The notes under the pieces are model-generated. The model did not search any database. It worked only from the letters and a program-made list of their open reading frames with translations, and was not told where the DNA came from. Below, piece by piece: positions 1 through 10,334 of a stretch of 35,428 nucleotides of DNA (the first letter of the stretch is position 1; each line of letters starts with the position of its first letter). The translations under genes and the position numbers were made by a program. Origin of the DNA: Trichinella spiralis (taxonomy: Eukaryota; Nematoda; Enoplea; Trichinellida; Trichinellidae); contig ABIR03004679.1 of the NCBI GenBank assembly GCA_000181795.3, positions 1,922 to 37,349 on the forward strand. The letters are read 5' to 3'.

Positions 1-274
1 AAAGTAATTTTTTTCTCTCATGTGCATATTCTCTGGTTTTACAAATTTATCAAGATCATTTTCATTTAGCGTGAATTTTTTATGATTGAAACACTTTCAT
101 TTTCATATTTTCAGTAAAACAACTAGTATAAATAGTAAAAATGAGATAAGAGTTTTCAGTATAATTTGTTGCACAAAAAACTTTTCCTTCAGTAATGACG
201 ACATCCGCTGAGGTTTGAAATTGGCTGGAATTGTCTGCTTTTGTCTTATATGAAAAAAGTTAGGGCAGTATAAA

Positions 275-712
275 ATGAAATTTACAACTCCTATGTTTTC
301 AATTTCTGTGCATGATTTTATTCTGATTCTTTTCATCTGCCATCTCTTGGCTGATGATTTGCATTTGGTTTTAAAGAATCGAAATAATTATAATTTAGTA
401 TATGAATGTAGAGTTTATCAACGGAAACAAATTTTGAAAGTCAACAGTGAGTTTGCCAACGGGTAAATATTATTCATTAATTGTGCACTTTTCATGAATT
501 ATCATGAATCATTTCATGAATTTTTTGTGTGTAGGTAAAAAGAGGATGCAAGGGTTCAGTACACACGAACTAAGATGTAAATACTGTGTTGAGATGTGCT
601 CCTCATGCGGATAACTGCACCCCAGACAGTTCCATTCTATCTAAAATTGAAATAAAAAATAATCTTAAACGTTGCGCAGCTGAAGAGACTGTAAGAGTCT
701 GGGCTAGCTGAT
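275..712 (+). pseudogene. Decayed FLYWCH-type N-terminal remnant of a MULE DNA transposon (copy 1)
   Basis: Reading frames in this stretch resemble the amino end of MULE transposases. A segment near 390-450 reads NLVYECRVYQRKQILKV, which matches the start of a FLYWCH zinc finger. After a likely former intron, a segment from about 539 reads KRGCKGSVHTN, followed by LRCAPHADNCTPD and a lysine/glutamate-rich stretch ending about 712; this is the usual C...H..H half of the finger and its tail. An in-frame stop lies after VHTN, and no transposase core follows, so it is dead. The organisation parallels the better preserved remnant at 1312-2335, so both probably come from one family. Family assignment is by motif recognition only. 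Confidence 0.5.
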
Positions 713-1311
713 GACGCCTGCTGTTGATCTGTTTCAGTTTAAGTGTTTGTATTGAATATTAAATAACGCAATTGTAGTACTGATGACTTAACTTTCTTAT
801 TTTCAAAGGTTTATTAAATTTAATTTAATCCATATTCATGAAGTTCTACCATTCATATAATATCTATTTTCTTTCAAAATATTTGTTTTACATTTCACAC
901 GTTTCAGTCATCAGCATTTTTAATACTAATTTTTTTGTTATTCTTTATTTTGTTTTTGTTCCATAATGACGTTTTATAAAATAAGATAGAAATAGTTCAA
1001 CAAAAGCATATAAATAAATTTTTCTTTTCTTACAATTCAAAGTCTAGGTTTTTGTTCTTTTTAATAAAAGTTAATTATGTATTTTTTGAACAGTATTTAA
1101 GGTTTGGGGTAGAAGAAAATTTTCTTTTTCTGTCCTGTTCATTATTTTTACAATTGCAGATACTCTTGTTAATTAGCCGGTTGGAGCTGATTAGTTCAAA
1201 CAAGAAAAACAAATTCATCAAAATTTATGGGACCAGATTGACATTTGAGATTTGAAGCATCGTCTCATTTTACGATTTGAATCATTTTCTTTTCTGTTCC
1301 TTATTCTCGCA
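713..1311. other. AT-rich spacer with no gene seen
   Basis: No coding pattern, RNA gene or clear repeat is recognised here. The short open frame at 1052-1255 is hydrophobic and rich in Phe/Leu from T-rich sequence, without any recognisable family. Confidence 0.5.
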
Positions 1312-2335
1312 ATGGCTGATATCTCTGAGCTAGGTCTTGTGACAAAATTGTTGCGGTGGTATGTCCCTTGTATATGAAGGCAGGGCGTACAAAATTAAAT
1401 TTACCGGTAAGCAGAGGAAATGTTGGGGGTGTTCAAAAGTATGTGCTGAATGTATTGAATGTGTTCCTTCTCATTAACAATTCGTTTGTTTCTGTATAGG
1501 ACAAGAAGGGATACAAAGATGCAGTATCCACCAACGTGGATATAACAGCTGTGCTCAGGCAGACCTGTCACATGGGAGCATCACCGGTGGATCAGCACCT
1601 GGTATACAAAATGGCGGATTTGAAATAGCGGAGCACGGAAGAAACGAAACCCATCCCCCTCATATACGACGAAGAAGCCTCTGCCGCCGCCACTGTGACA
1701 TCTGGCTATTTTCCGGTTTTTAAACGGGTGCAGTTCGCGAGGTACAACCACCGGTCAAAGAGCTTTCCTAGACTTCCTGAGCATCGTCAGGACCTGCAAA
1801 TCCCTGATGCATTCAGGACAACGAAGGCCGGTAAAAATTTGTTGCTGTGGCAGAGTGCATTGAGGCACATTGTGGTGTTTGCGACAGGTAACAACATTGG
1901 ACTGCTGGGGCAAACCAAAACTTGAGGCATGGATGGTACATTCTGAGTGGTACCTAAACGGTATCGACAGCTTTTTAACATCTATGTTTTTGTGACCGGT
2001 AAGCTGCTGCTAGCACTCTGTTGTTTATGTATCAGTTAAGATATTGGCACTTACGGGTTTATTTTTCAAGCATTAATAAACAAAGCAGCAGTTCTGGAAG
2101 TCGATCTTAATCCAGATGCCATTATCTATGATTTTGAAACAGCCCTGATACCTGCGATTCAGCATTACTTTCTGAATACGCAAGTACAGGGATGTTGTTT
2201 CCGTTTCTGCCAAGCTGTACTTAGAAAAGTCAGTGAGCTTGGATTGAAAAAGCTATCGAAGCGATGAAGAAACAAAAAGAAAAATCAAAATGCTTCTATG
2301 CACCGTTTTTCTCTTCCCTGTTTACTTTACTTTAG
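1312..2335 (+). pseudogene. MULE-type DNA transposase pseudogene with FLYWCH finger (copy 2)
   Basis: A FLYWCH-like finger begins near 1360 with LVYEGRAYKIKF and W-x-C (KCWGCSK). A strong donor (GTATGT at 1439) and an acceptor (TATAG at 1495-1499) define a 61-bp intron; the next exon reads DKKGYKDAVSTNVD, so the second finger cysteine is Tyr. The MULE transposase core follows: LQIPDAFRTTKAGKNLLLW (about 1795-1850), FATGNNIGLL, then GMDGTF-VVPKRYRQLFNIYVF, the DGTF catalytic region. The segment from about 2090 (LNPDAIIYDFETALIPAI...VQGCCFRFCQAVLRKV) matches the second catalytic Asp and the C-x2-H region, here C-x2-R. Several in-frame stops, including one within DGTF-x-VVP, and loss of the LPNK region show it is dead. 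It is probably an old insertion. The terminal inverted repeats were not found. Confidence 0.75.
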
Positions 2336-2340
2336 GTAAG

Positions 2341-3378
2341 AGTGGATGACCGATGATAGACTGCTGCTTTAGAATATGCATAATGTTAGAACATATGTTG
2401 TTTGCGTTTTGTCATATTGTTGTTGTTGAGGGTTGAAAAATAACAAATTATTTCGCTGTATTATCTTGATATATATATCTTAAAATGCTATCTTATCAAT
2501 TTAGTTACCATAATAATAAAATATGAGAAAAGTTTTAAAAATGGTATTACAAACACAGATTACTAAAATTTTTCAAATAGAAAAATAAATATTTAGATAA
2601 AAACCGCTATTATACGAATGAGAAAACAACTGTATTGGGTAAAAGTGCCATCAAAGATAATGTTGTCACAGAATCAATTGTTATGTAATCAAAACGTTTG
2701 TACCAAAGAATTGAAAAATATTGTAGCTAATCAAAACCGAATAATTTGAGTCAATGAAAAGTTAGATGAGAGAACCTAAAAAAGTATGCAATGAGGGCAC
2801 ATGCCATTATCATCCAATGAGAACACAATTTCAGACAATCAATTGGAAAACGCGAGGAAAGTTCTGACCGCTTTGGACCCTCTTGAAATGTGTAATAAAC
2901 ATTTGAAACGACAGTTTTGCGTTTCTTTTATAAATCAAATATCCAAAATATCTTCAGAAAGATAAGCTGCTGTAAGGTCAGCTCTGGTGACCATAGCAGC
3001 TGTAAGCCGTGGTGACCCGGCAGACAACAACAAGGGGGAGGACTAACCTCCTGCTGTGACGGAAAGTCCGTTGCAAAATGAAGCCCAAACCATAGATATC
3101 TAATAAACGAACATGAAAAATCAATTCATTCATCAAATCAACATTAACATATTCCGTAGAACCTTCACAAAACTTTGAATTCAAAAATACATGACATGTA
3201 GTGAATTTAAAATAAAATGAAGCAGGCTTATAAAAATAACGTTGAACTTGTAAACGCAGTGAAATGGGTGATCACAATATTTATTTGCTTCAGTAATTGC
3301 ACAGCAAAAATAAATTAAATTTACTTAATAACGTCATATAGCATTATAAATACTTTTCAATTAATTCACCAACACAAA
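2341..3378. other. Spacer before the DNase II-like array; no gene seen
   Basis: The stretch is AT-rich. A more GC-balanced patch at about 2965-3080 has a short minus-strand frame (2978-3184) with no recognisable family. The last few hundred bases lead into the promoter of gene A. Confidence 0.45.
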
Positions 3379-3416
3379 TATATATAAACCTACAATGAGC
3401 AGTTTGTCATTAATTC
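3379..3416 (+). promoter_or_regulatory. Core promoter of DNase II-like gene A
   Basis: A TATATATAAA box at 3379-3388 is followed at 3407-3416 by TCATTAATTC, which begins exactly 32 nt before the ATG at 3439. The same motif at the same 32-nt distance precedes genes B, D and E, and a variant precedes C. The spacing of about 28 nt from the TATA start suggests the second motif overlaps the transcription start. Confidence 0.6.
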
Positions 3417-3438
3417 ACACGCAGTCATATATCAATAA

Positions 3439-5469
3439 ATGCTGAGGCGCTCCAAATTAATAGTTCTTTCACTTTCGTTTTTATTAAGTATCACAGTTTC
3501 ACAAAATCTAAAATGCAAAGCCAATGATGGAGTAGCAGACGCAGATTGGTAAGTTTTGAGATAAGAGTTGACAGTTTAGATTTCAAATAAAATAAAATAC
3601 AATAAAGCAATCAAAGTTTTCCTGCTTTTCAACACAAACCATATCTCCTTATATCAATAAACTCATACGTTGAAAATTAAAAAAAATTAATTACTTGCAC
3701 TGCTTCTAAACAAATCTTAACTGTTAATACATTTTTTCATGTTCATTAATTTCATATCAAACTGCTTGAAAGCAAAACACATAAACACGATGCAGGCAAC
3801 CAAAGCAATGTACATAGGGCTATATTATACAAAGGACCAACACAAGCTAATGGTAAAGTGCTCCTTTCAACAGCACCTGGAAATTGGGCTGATGGAGCAG
3901 CACCGCTTGCCAATCAAGCAGGACATTCATTTGCAGCATCATTAACAGGTGTTGTAGCAAATGCTCAAGATATAACGTTTCTTGCGTACAACAATGTTCC
4001 GCCAGCAGTACCAAACGTACAAACAAAATCTAACAGCAAAGGTAGAAAATTTAAGAATTCACAAAATATATATAAAATTTCATGCAGTGTATGATGCAGG
4101 AGTCATTATTGTAAGCACCGCTGCTAGAGCAAATGAAGGAAGATGGATAGTACATACTGTTCCAGGATTTCCGGCAGCAAAAACAGGTTACAGCTGGCCA
4201 GCAGCTGAAACTGCTAAAGGACATTTACTAATCTGCATGACTATCGCAGAAACACAAATCAACGCAATAGGTTGGTCAATAACCATAACTATACTGTAAA
4301 TAATTCTGAAATCATTGCAGCTTCATATTAAAAATAATTCTGACTAAAATTATTATAAAAACTTAGAAAAATATTCTCAGGACATTGAAAATAATCAGAA
4401 AAAAGTTTTACCAAAGAACGTATAGTAAAGAACTTTAATTTGCATAATTTCTTAAAAAAATAAATGTTAGCATTAAATGATGTTAACATTAATATTCAGT
4501 TCACATCTTTTCATTTAGCCTCATCATTAATTCGAGCAGAGCCATTTGTGTATTACAATGATATTCCTGAATCAGAAATTGCAGGAATGGGAGATTTTAA
4601 AAAATTAGCAGAAGGACAAACTGCTACCTTGCCACCATATACGATCAAGCAATCAATTAAAATTACAGCTGCAGCTCCTATAGACGTTCATATTTACAGT
4701 AAATCTGCTAAATCCAGATATGGTATGTAAATCAAAACATGCAATTTGTTTCTCATGTTTAATGTAATTTATTTATTATATTTCTTTGCTAATAGCGGTA
4801 AGTACATAACAAACATTGTCATAAAATTATATAATTAAAATTTATTAACAAGAATTATTTATTAATATTTAGCAACAATATTCATTTATAGAAAATGCAA
4901 AATGTATTTCCAATGATAAAGAAGTCTTACCTTTTCAATATAATTCGAACTAATCTTGTTGGGCAATTTATGATCACTAAAAGAATATCACTGTATTTTA
5001 AATGCAATTCAAATCATTATTACATATTAGATCAACAATTAAATTTACCAGAAAAGCAGATCAGAATGCAATTTAAATTTTAGAATTTTACAAGAAAGTC
5101 ATTTTAAAAAAACTCAAGAAAACTATAAAGGTGTGGTCAAGAAGAGACAATAAATTGAAAGGAGACTGTAGAGTTTCACAAAGGAATATTCGTTTAATTA
5201 AAAGTCCAGCTCAAATTGGTGATCATGCCACTAATATTGAAGCAGATCAATCAAATTGGATTGTTTCAGAACCTGGAAATATATTTTGTTTCACAGATAA
5301 GCCATATGCTGTAACTATTTTAAAAGTAAAATAATTTTCATATTATTATTCAGTTGTAATTTAGAAAAGTCAAGCAGCTGAACCTGCTATGGCAGTTTGC
5401 ATTGACCAAAATGCAATTTTTGCTCGATTTGATGCCATTGCTGCCCAAGTTGAAAATTGTCCACAATGA
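3439..5469 (+). CDS. DNase II-like secreted protein, copy A (six exons, catalytic HxK motifs lost)
   Basis: Exons are 3439-3548, 3818-4041, 4100-4270, 4519-4722, 5084-5325 and 5365-5469, all GT-AG with phases that join; the product is 351 aa. Residues 1-21 form a signal peptide ending near VSQN. DNase II family hallmarks follow: K-C...DADW (N-terminal Cys), ILYKGP, LAYNNVPP, VHTVPGFP (His130), GYSWP, GHLLIC, GDC, and SNW...FCF. DNase II (PLD superfamily) uses two HxK motifs. Here the first reads N109-S-K111 and the second Q292-S-N294, so the protein probably does not cleave DNA. Six cysteines fit the three disulfides of animal DNase II. It is the most divergent of the five copies (Q rather than E in the second motif). 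The AATAAA at 5694-5699 is a candidate poly(A) signal. No break was found; function beyond secretion is unknown. Confidence 0.9.
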
Positions 5470-6385
5470 AAAGCAGTAAGAAATTATAAAGTAATATCGT
5501 GGAATATTTCAAACTAAAGTACCAACTGCCTTATTTTTGCTGCTTTTTCTGTGATTGTATGAATCATAGTTTTTCTACTGACAGATTTCTATTCTCATTA
5601 TAGTTTTGTTGCACAAACTGTGTTTATACGTAAAGTTTTATAGAGTTTTGTAAAAAGCATAAGCTCAATTTTTTAAGACATTATTAAAGTTGCAATAAAT
5701 TACAGAAATGTGCACTGTATTTTAAAATAATTGAGTTGCTTATTTAATTTCACAATTACAAAAGGAATGCATCGGTTGATATTGGAAACAGCAAAATCAG
5801 AACTAAAAATACTAATTCTGTAAAATTTAAAAGCATGAAAACATTTCAAAAGTTAAAAGTATTTTTTGAAATGTAAGTTTAAAGAACATTATTACAATAC
5901 TAACTGGTTGAAGAAAAACATGTCATCAACAAACATTTTAGTGCCATTCATTCAAATTTATTCAAATTCATGAAAGTGGAATCAAATATTTTCAATCAAG
6001 AAATTTCTGCCAAACAAGTAATTGGCAATCATGTATAAAAAATAGCTTGAAGGAAACAGTATTTAATTCTCAGTATAACAGCTATTAATATCATTGAAAA
6101 AGAATATTAATCACTGATAAAATAATGTTGGGATAAAAGTAAGCATAATAAAAATAATTTCAAATATGAAAGCAGCACTATGTACCGCAAGAATAAAATA
6201 TAATTTGAAATTAAATCAAGTCACTTTATAAAAACAATATTGAAATAAAGTGAAATGAGACTCACAATTTCAGAATTTATTTATTTGAATTTTTCCCAGT
6301 ACAGCTTAATTGCATTTACATAGCCACTTTCTTTAAGGTCATAAATATTTTTCATTCATTTTATTCACACAAACAGATATGTGTA
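5470..6385. other. Spacer between DNase II-like genes A and B
   Basis: It contains the 3' UTR of A with AATAAA at 5694-5699. The last 150 bases hold the upstream module shared by the array: an AGCTTAATTGCATTT-type motif near 6304 and ATAAATATTTTTCA near 6343. No other gene is seen. Confidence 0.55.
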
Positions 6386-6423
6386 TTTATATATGTAAGG
6401 GAGAAGGAGATTATCATTAATTC
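6385..6423 (+). promoter_or_regulatory. Core promoter of DNase II-like gene B
   Basis: A TATTTATATATG tract at about 6385-6395 precedes TCATTAATTC at 6414-6423, which starts 32 nt before the ATG at 6446. An out-of-frame ATG at 6436 lies in the predicted leader, so the in-frame start may be reached by leaky scanning. Confidence 0.55.
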
Positions 6424-6445
6424 ATGCACAAATAAATGTTTCAAA

Positions 6446-8519
6446 ATGCTGACATTAGTTCTGATGCTTTTGCTACAATCAGACATTACAATTTCACAAA
6501 ACTCCAAATGCAAAAACAAAGCTGGTGCAAGAGATGCAGACTGGTAAGTTTCATTATCAATGATACCATTTCAAAGACAAAAAAGATAAAAAAATTGTTA
6601 CACAACATTCATTAAAATTAATTACAATTTGTGAAGTATTTTCATTTTTTCATGCTGAAAATAAAACTGACAAACTAATTTAAAACTGCATAAAAGTTTG
6701 ATTGAAACTGCACAGCTCAACCGTTCTTCTAATAAAGTCTAAAAAAATTTCATTCCGCTTGTTTTTCAGTTTATTCCTTCCATAATCTATAAAAAACAGA
6801 ACTACTAAAAATAATACAATATGTCAAAACACGTATAGGGTAATATTATACAAAGGTCCTGCACAGAACACTGGTAAATTACTTGCATCAGATGTCCCTG
6901 GCAATTGGGACGATGGAGCACGTGATGTAGCACAAGCAAATGGACATTCTTTTGCAGCTACACTGACTGATGTAGTAGCAAACAACAATAATGATGTAAA
7001 GTTCCTTGCATACAACAACGTTCCTCCAGGAATACCAAATGTGAAAACAAAATCTAACGGCAAAGGTAGAAAATGTTGAAATTTAAATGTTTTACAATTA
7101 CCTATCTTTTATTCTGAACAGGAATTATTATAATCCGCACAACAGCTGGGCAAAATGACGGCGCGTGGATTGTACATACAGTTCCAGGATTTCCAAAAGC
7201 AAGAACAGGCTACAGCTGGCCTGCAGCTGAAATTGCAAAAGGACATTTACTAATTTGCATGACCATCGCAAAAACCCAGATCAACGCAATAGGTTAGTCT
7301 TCAGCAAAATCTCAATTGATATTTCATATAATTTAAGCAACACAGCTTTTCTTAAACTAAAAATAATTCTGATTTAATTATTAGAATAACTTTGAAAGAT
7401 AATGTCAAAACATTCAAGCAATAGTATACTGAAAATGGTTATATCAGAACTTCCAATTGCATTATTTTAATTAACAAATGCATATTAGCATTAAATGCTG
7501 TAAAAAGTTTTACATTGTTTACATTTTTTCATTTAGCCGCATCATTATTTCATGCTGAACCATTTGTATATTACAATGATATCCCAGAAACAGAAACAGC
7601 AGGAATGCCAGATTTCAAAAAATTAGCAGAAGGACAAATTCCTAGTACGCCACCATTCACTATCAACCGATCAATAAAACTGACGGGTGCAGGCGCTGTA
7701 CCTGTTCATATCTACAGTAAATCAGCTAAATCGAGATATGGTAAGTAAGTGAAACCATTTTTAATAATTTGAAGTCAATTTTTCATAACTTTCGTTATTT
7801 TTTTAATCATGTTTTGACAAAAAATTTTTTCAACATCAGCAGTATGCACAATATAAAACAGTGAACGCAACAGATCTATAAATGCAATTCATTAAATGCC
7901 TAGAATGACTCTAATAATCAGTAGCATCTTGACATAAAACCCTAAAAGGTAGAAATTTTAGGGTTTTTTTTAAATTGAATAACATGTTTTTTTGAGGTGA
8001 TTTCAACTAATGCTCAAAAATCTTTAACTTAATAGTTGATTGCCGAATGCAAATTTCATGAAAGCAGCGTATTTAATCATTAACAAATTTTTCTGAGAAA
8101 GCAGCCACAATAAATTTACAAATGTCTTTTTAGAAATGTACAGGAAAGTTATATTAAGAGGACTGAAAAAAACCATAAAGGTTTGGTCTAGAAGAGACAA
8201 TAAATTGAAAGGAGACTGTAGAGTTTTAGAAAGAAGCATTCGTTTAATTAAAAGTCCCGTTGAAATTGCTGGCCACCCTACTAATATTGAGGCTGACGAA
8301 TCAAATTGGATTGTTTCAGAACCTGGAAATATATTTTGCTTCATGGATAAACCATATGCTGTAACTATACTAAAAGTAAAATAATTTTCATGTTTTCATT
8401 CTTTTGTAATTTAGAAAAGTCAAGCTACAGAACCTGCGCTGGCTGCTTGTTTTGACCAAGCTGCAATTTTTGCTAGATTTAATACTATTGCTGCTCAAGT
8501 TGAAAACTGTCCACAATGA
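6446..8519 (+). CDS. DNase II-like secreted protein, copy B (six exons, catalytic HxK motifs lost)
   Basis: Exons are 6446-6543, 6839-7065, 7122-7292, 7537-7740, 8134-8375 and 8415-8519; the product is 348 aa. Residues 1-17 form a hydrophobic signal peptide. Cysteines are at 22, 154, 262, 302, 326 and 346, matching the pattern of animal DNase II disulfides. His127 in VHTVPGFP aligns with the conserved third His of the family. The first HxK motif is N106-G-K108 and the second E289-S-N291, so catalysis by the usual two-histidine mechanism is not expected. It is closest to copy C: introns, exon 4 and the 3' flank align, marking a duplication unit of about 3.9 kb. AATAAA lies at 8578-8583, 59 nt after the stop. 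The start was chosen because it opens the signal peptide and sits at the conserved distance from the promoter motif. Confidence 0.9.
7936..7967. repeat. Perfect 12-bp inverted repeat in intron 4 of gene B
   Basis: AAAACCCTAAAA (7936-7947) and TTTTAGGGTTTT (7956-7967) are exact reverse complements around an 8-nt loop. The matching place in intron 4 of copy C (about 11960-11995) keeps only a degraded form. Confidence 0.8.
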
Positions 8520-10272
8520 AAAGCTGTATGAAATTGTAATCCAAATTTTTACCTAATTTGAAAGTAACATCTGCTGCAATAAACAGCTGTTTTATTGTAA
8601 ACGGATTTGAAATTTTTTATTAATATTAGTTTTATCTTCTTAGAAATCAGTTCACTTTAAAATGCAGTGCAGTAAAGAAACGTTTTGTTTCACGTCTCCA
8701 CATTCTTATGTTTTATGATTCAGTTAAATAATGGACCTATTGAAATGAACAGAATTGAACGGTAGAGATTCATTGTAATGCATGCGTTATTTTTTCAAAC
8801 AAGATCTTCACGTTTGATAATGCTTAGCTGCTGCGAAATGCTGGCATATTGCTTGACTGAGTAATACATTGCTCTGTTTTGATGGACTACTAAGTGTCAC
8901 ATTCAGAATGAGTAGCCTAGTTGTTGCAGTTGAGTAACACAGAGATTCTAACCTCTGACATATATGAAAGGTACGTTAAGAATTTTTAGTGGAAAACCGT
9001 AATGAGAAGTGTAACAAATGATAGCGCATAGATATTTTTTGAGAATTTCTACTTTATATTATGTTCCGTTAAATGTTTTACAAGTTTCTGAATTTTGCTT
9101 ATAAAAATGAGATTTTTGGCGGCTTTGCTAATGTTATATATTACTGTACTATTTTTAGATGGAAATATTACTTTAAGTTTTTGAAATCGTCGAACAGCTG
9201 ATTATTAATAATTTCATGAAAATCCTAGTTGTCAAACATATTGATTACATTAATTTTCATTAGTCAGTTTTACGCAGTTTTATGAAATTCTGTTTTAAAG
9301 ATTAAAACGTTAAATTGCAGCAACAACTGTTATGACATTAGGCACGGACAGAATAAATTATATTACTGAGTTTTTAAAAAATATCTATAAATAATATCTA
9401 AAAACGTTCAAACGTCAAGCATTCCCTCCATAGATAGAAACTTATAAGAATAACATCATATCATGGAAAAGCATAAATAATCCACCGTTCACTAAGCAAA
9501 TTATATCTCAGATACTAAAAGATTTCTATCCGCATTATCGTTGTGTTCCATAAGCAAGCTTTACTCATAATATTTTATAAAAGTTATTACAAAGCATTGC
9601 TAAGCTTTGTTATTTGACATAAAAGTTGCAAAAAATCACAGAACTAAAGAATATGAATTAACATAATTTTTAAATTACAGATTTAGTTTTACATTTTTGA
9701 AATAAATATGCTGACTGAAATTAAAATCACTAAATAAAAAATGAAAAAATTAATCCATAATTTTTGAAATATAAAATAATTAGCTACGTCTTTGTTGCTG
9801 GAGGCAGTATGTTCAAAAAGTAGAACGTTTATGTTGCTTGAAGAAAAGAAGTATACTGATATTTATTTACACTTGCGTAATTTCATGAAAGTGGGATGAA
9901 ACATCCAGAATCACATAATGTTAGCCACAAAGAAACGTGCAAGAATGCCTAAAAATCAGCTCAATAAAAAGTAATAGCGAAAACATAATATAACTCATAC
10001 AAATACCAATAGCAAAATAAATATCACGGATAAAATGCCTTTAAATAAGAAAAATAAAAATTATTTTAACAATGAAAATAACATTATGTACTGAAACGGT
10101 AAAATAAAATTGCATCAAGCCAATCTTCAAAAATAATATTGAAATCAAATGCAGTAAACTTTACAATTGCAATACTTGTTTATTTGAGTATTTACGCAAT
10201 GCAGCTTAATTGCATTTTCAAAATCATTCTCATTGTGCTACAAATATTTTTCAATCACCACATTTATACAAA
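8520..10272. other. Spacer between genes B and C, including a duplicated 3' flank
   Basis: The first 600 bases or so (to about 9130) resemble the sequence after gene C (12562 to about 13250), for example TAGAAATCAGTT/TAGAAATGAGTT and GTACGTTAAGAATTTTT/GTGCGTCAAGAATTTTT, so they belong to the duplicated unit. The remainder is AT-rich and ends in the upstream module of gene C (AGCTTAATTGCATTT near 10203). No other gene is seen. Confidence 0.5.
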
Positions 10273-10312
10273 TATATATATATGTAAGAGGTAAGTAATT
10301 TATCAATACTTG
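10273..10312 (+). promoter_or_regulatory. Core promoter of DNase II-like gene C
   Basis: A TATATATATATG tract at about 10273-10283 precedes the diverged motif TCAATACTTG at 10303-10312, which again begins 32 nt before the ATG at 10335. A two-codon upstream ORF (ATG at 10325) lies in the predicted leader. Confidence 0.5.
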
Positions 10313-10334
10313 ATGCACAAACACATGTTATGAA

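Noticed and set aside
2978-3184. Minus-strand frame upstream of gene A
   Set aside because: No family, no signal or splice context, and it overlaps non-coding-looking sequence leading into the promoter region.
3739-3945. Plus-strand frame overlapping exon 2 of gene A
   Set aside because: It is in a different frame from the DNase II-like exon, which has family motifs and clean splice sites.
8024-8344. Minus-strand frame opposite exon 5 of gene B
   Set aside because: Antisense shadow of a strongly conserved exon; no family match of its own.
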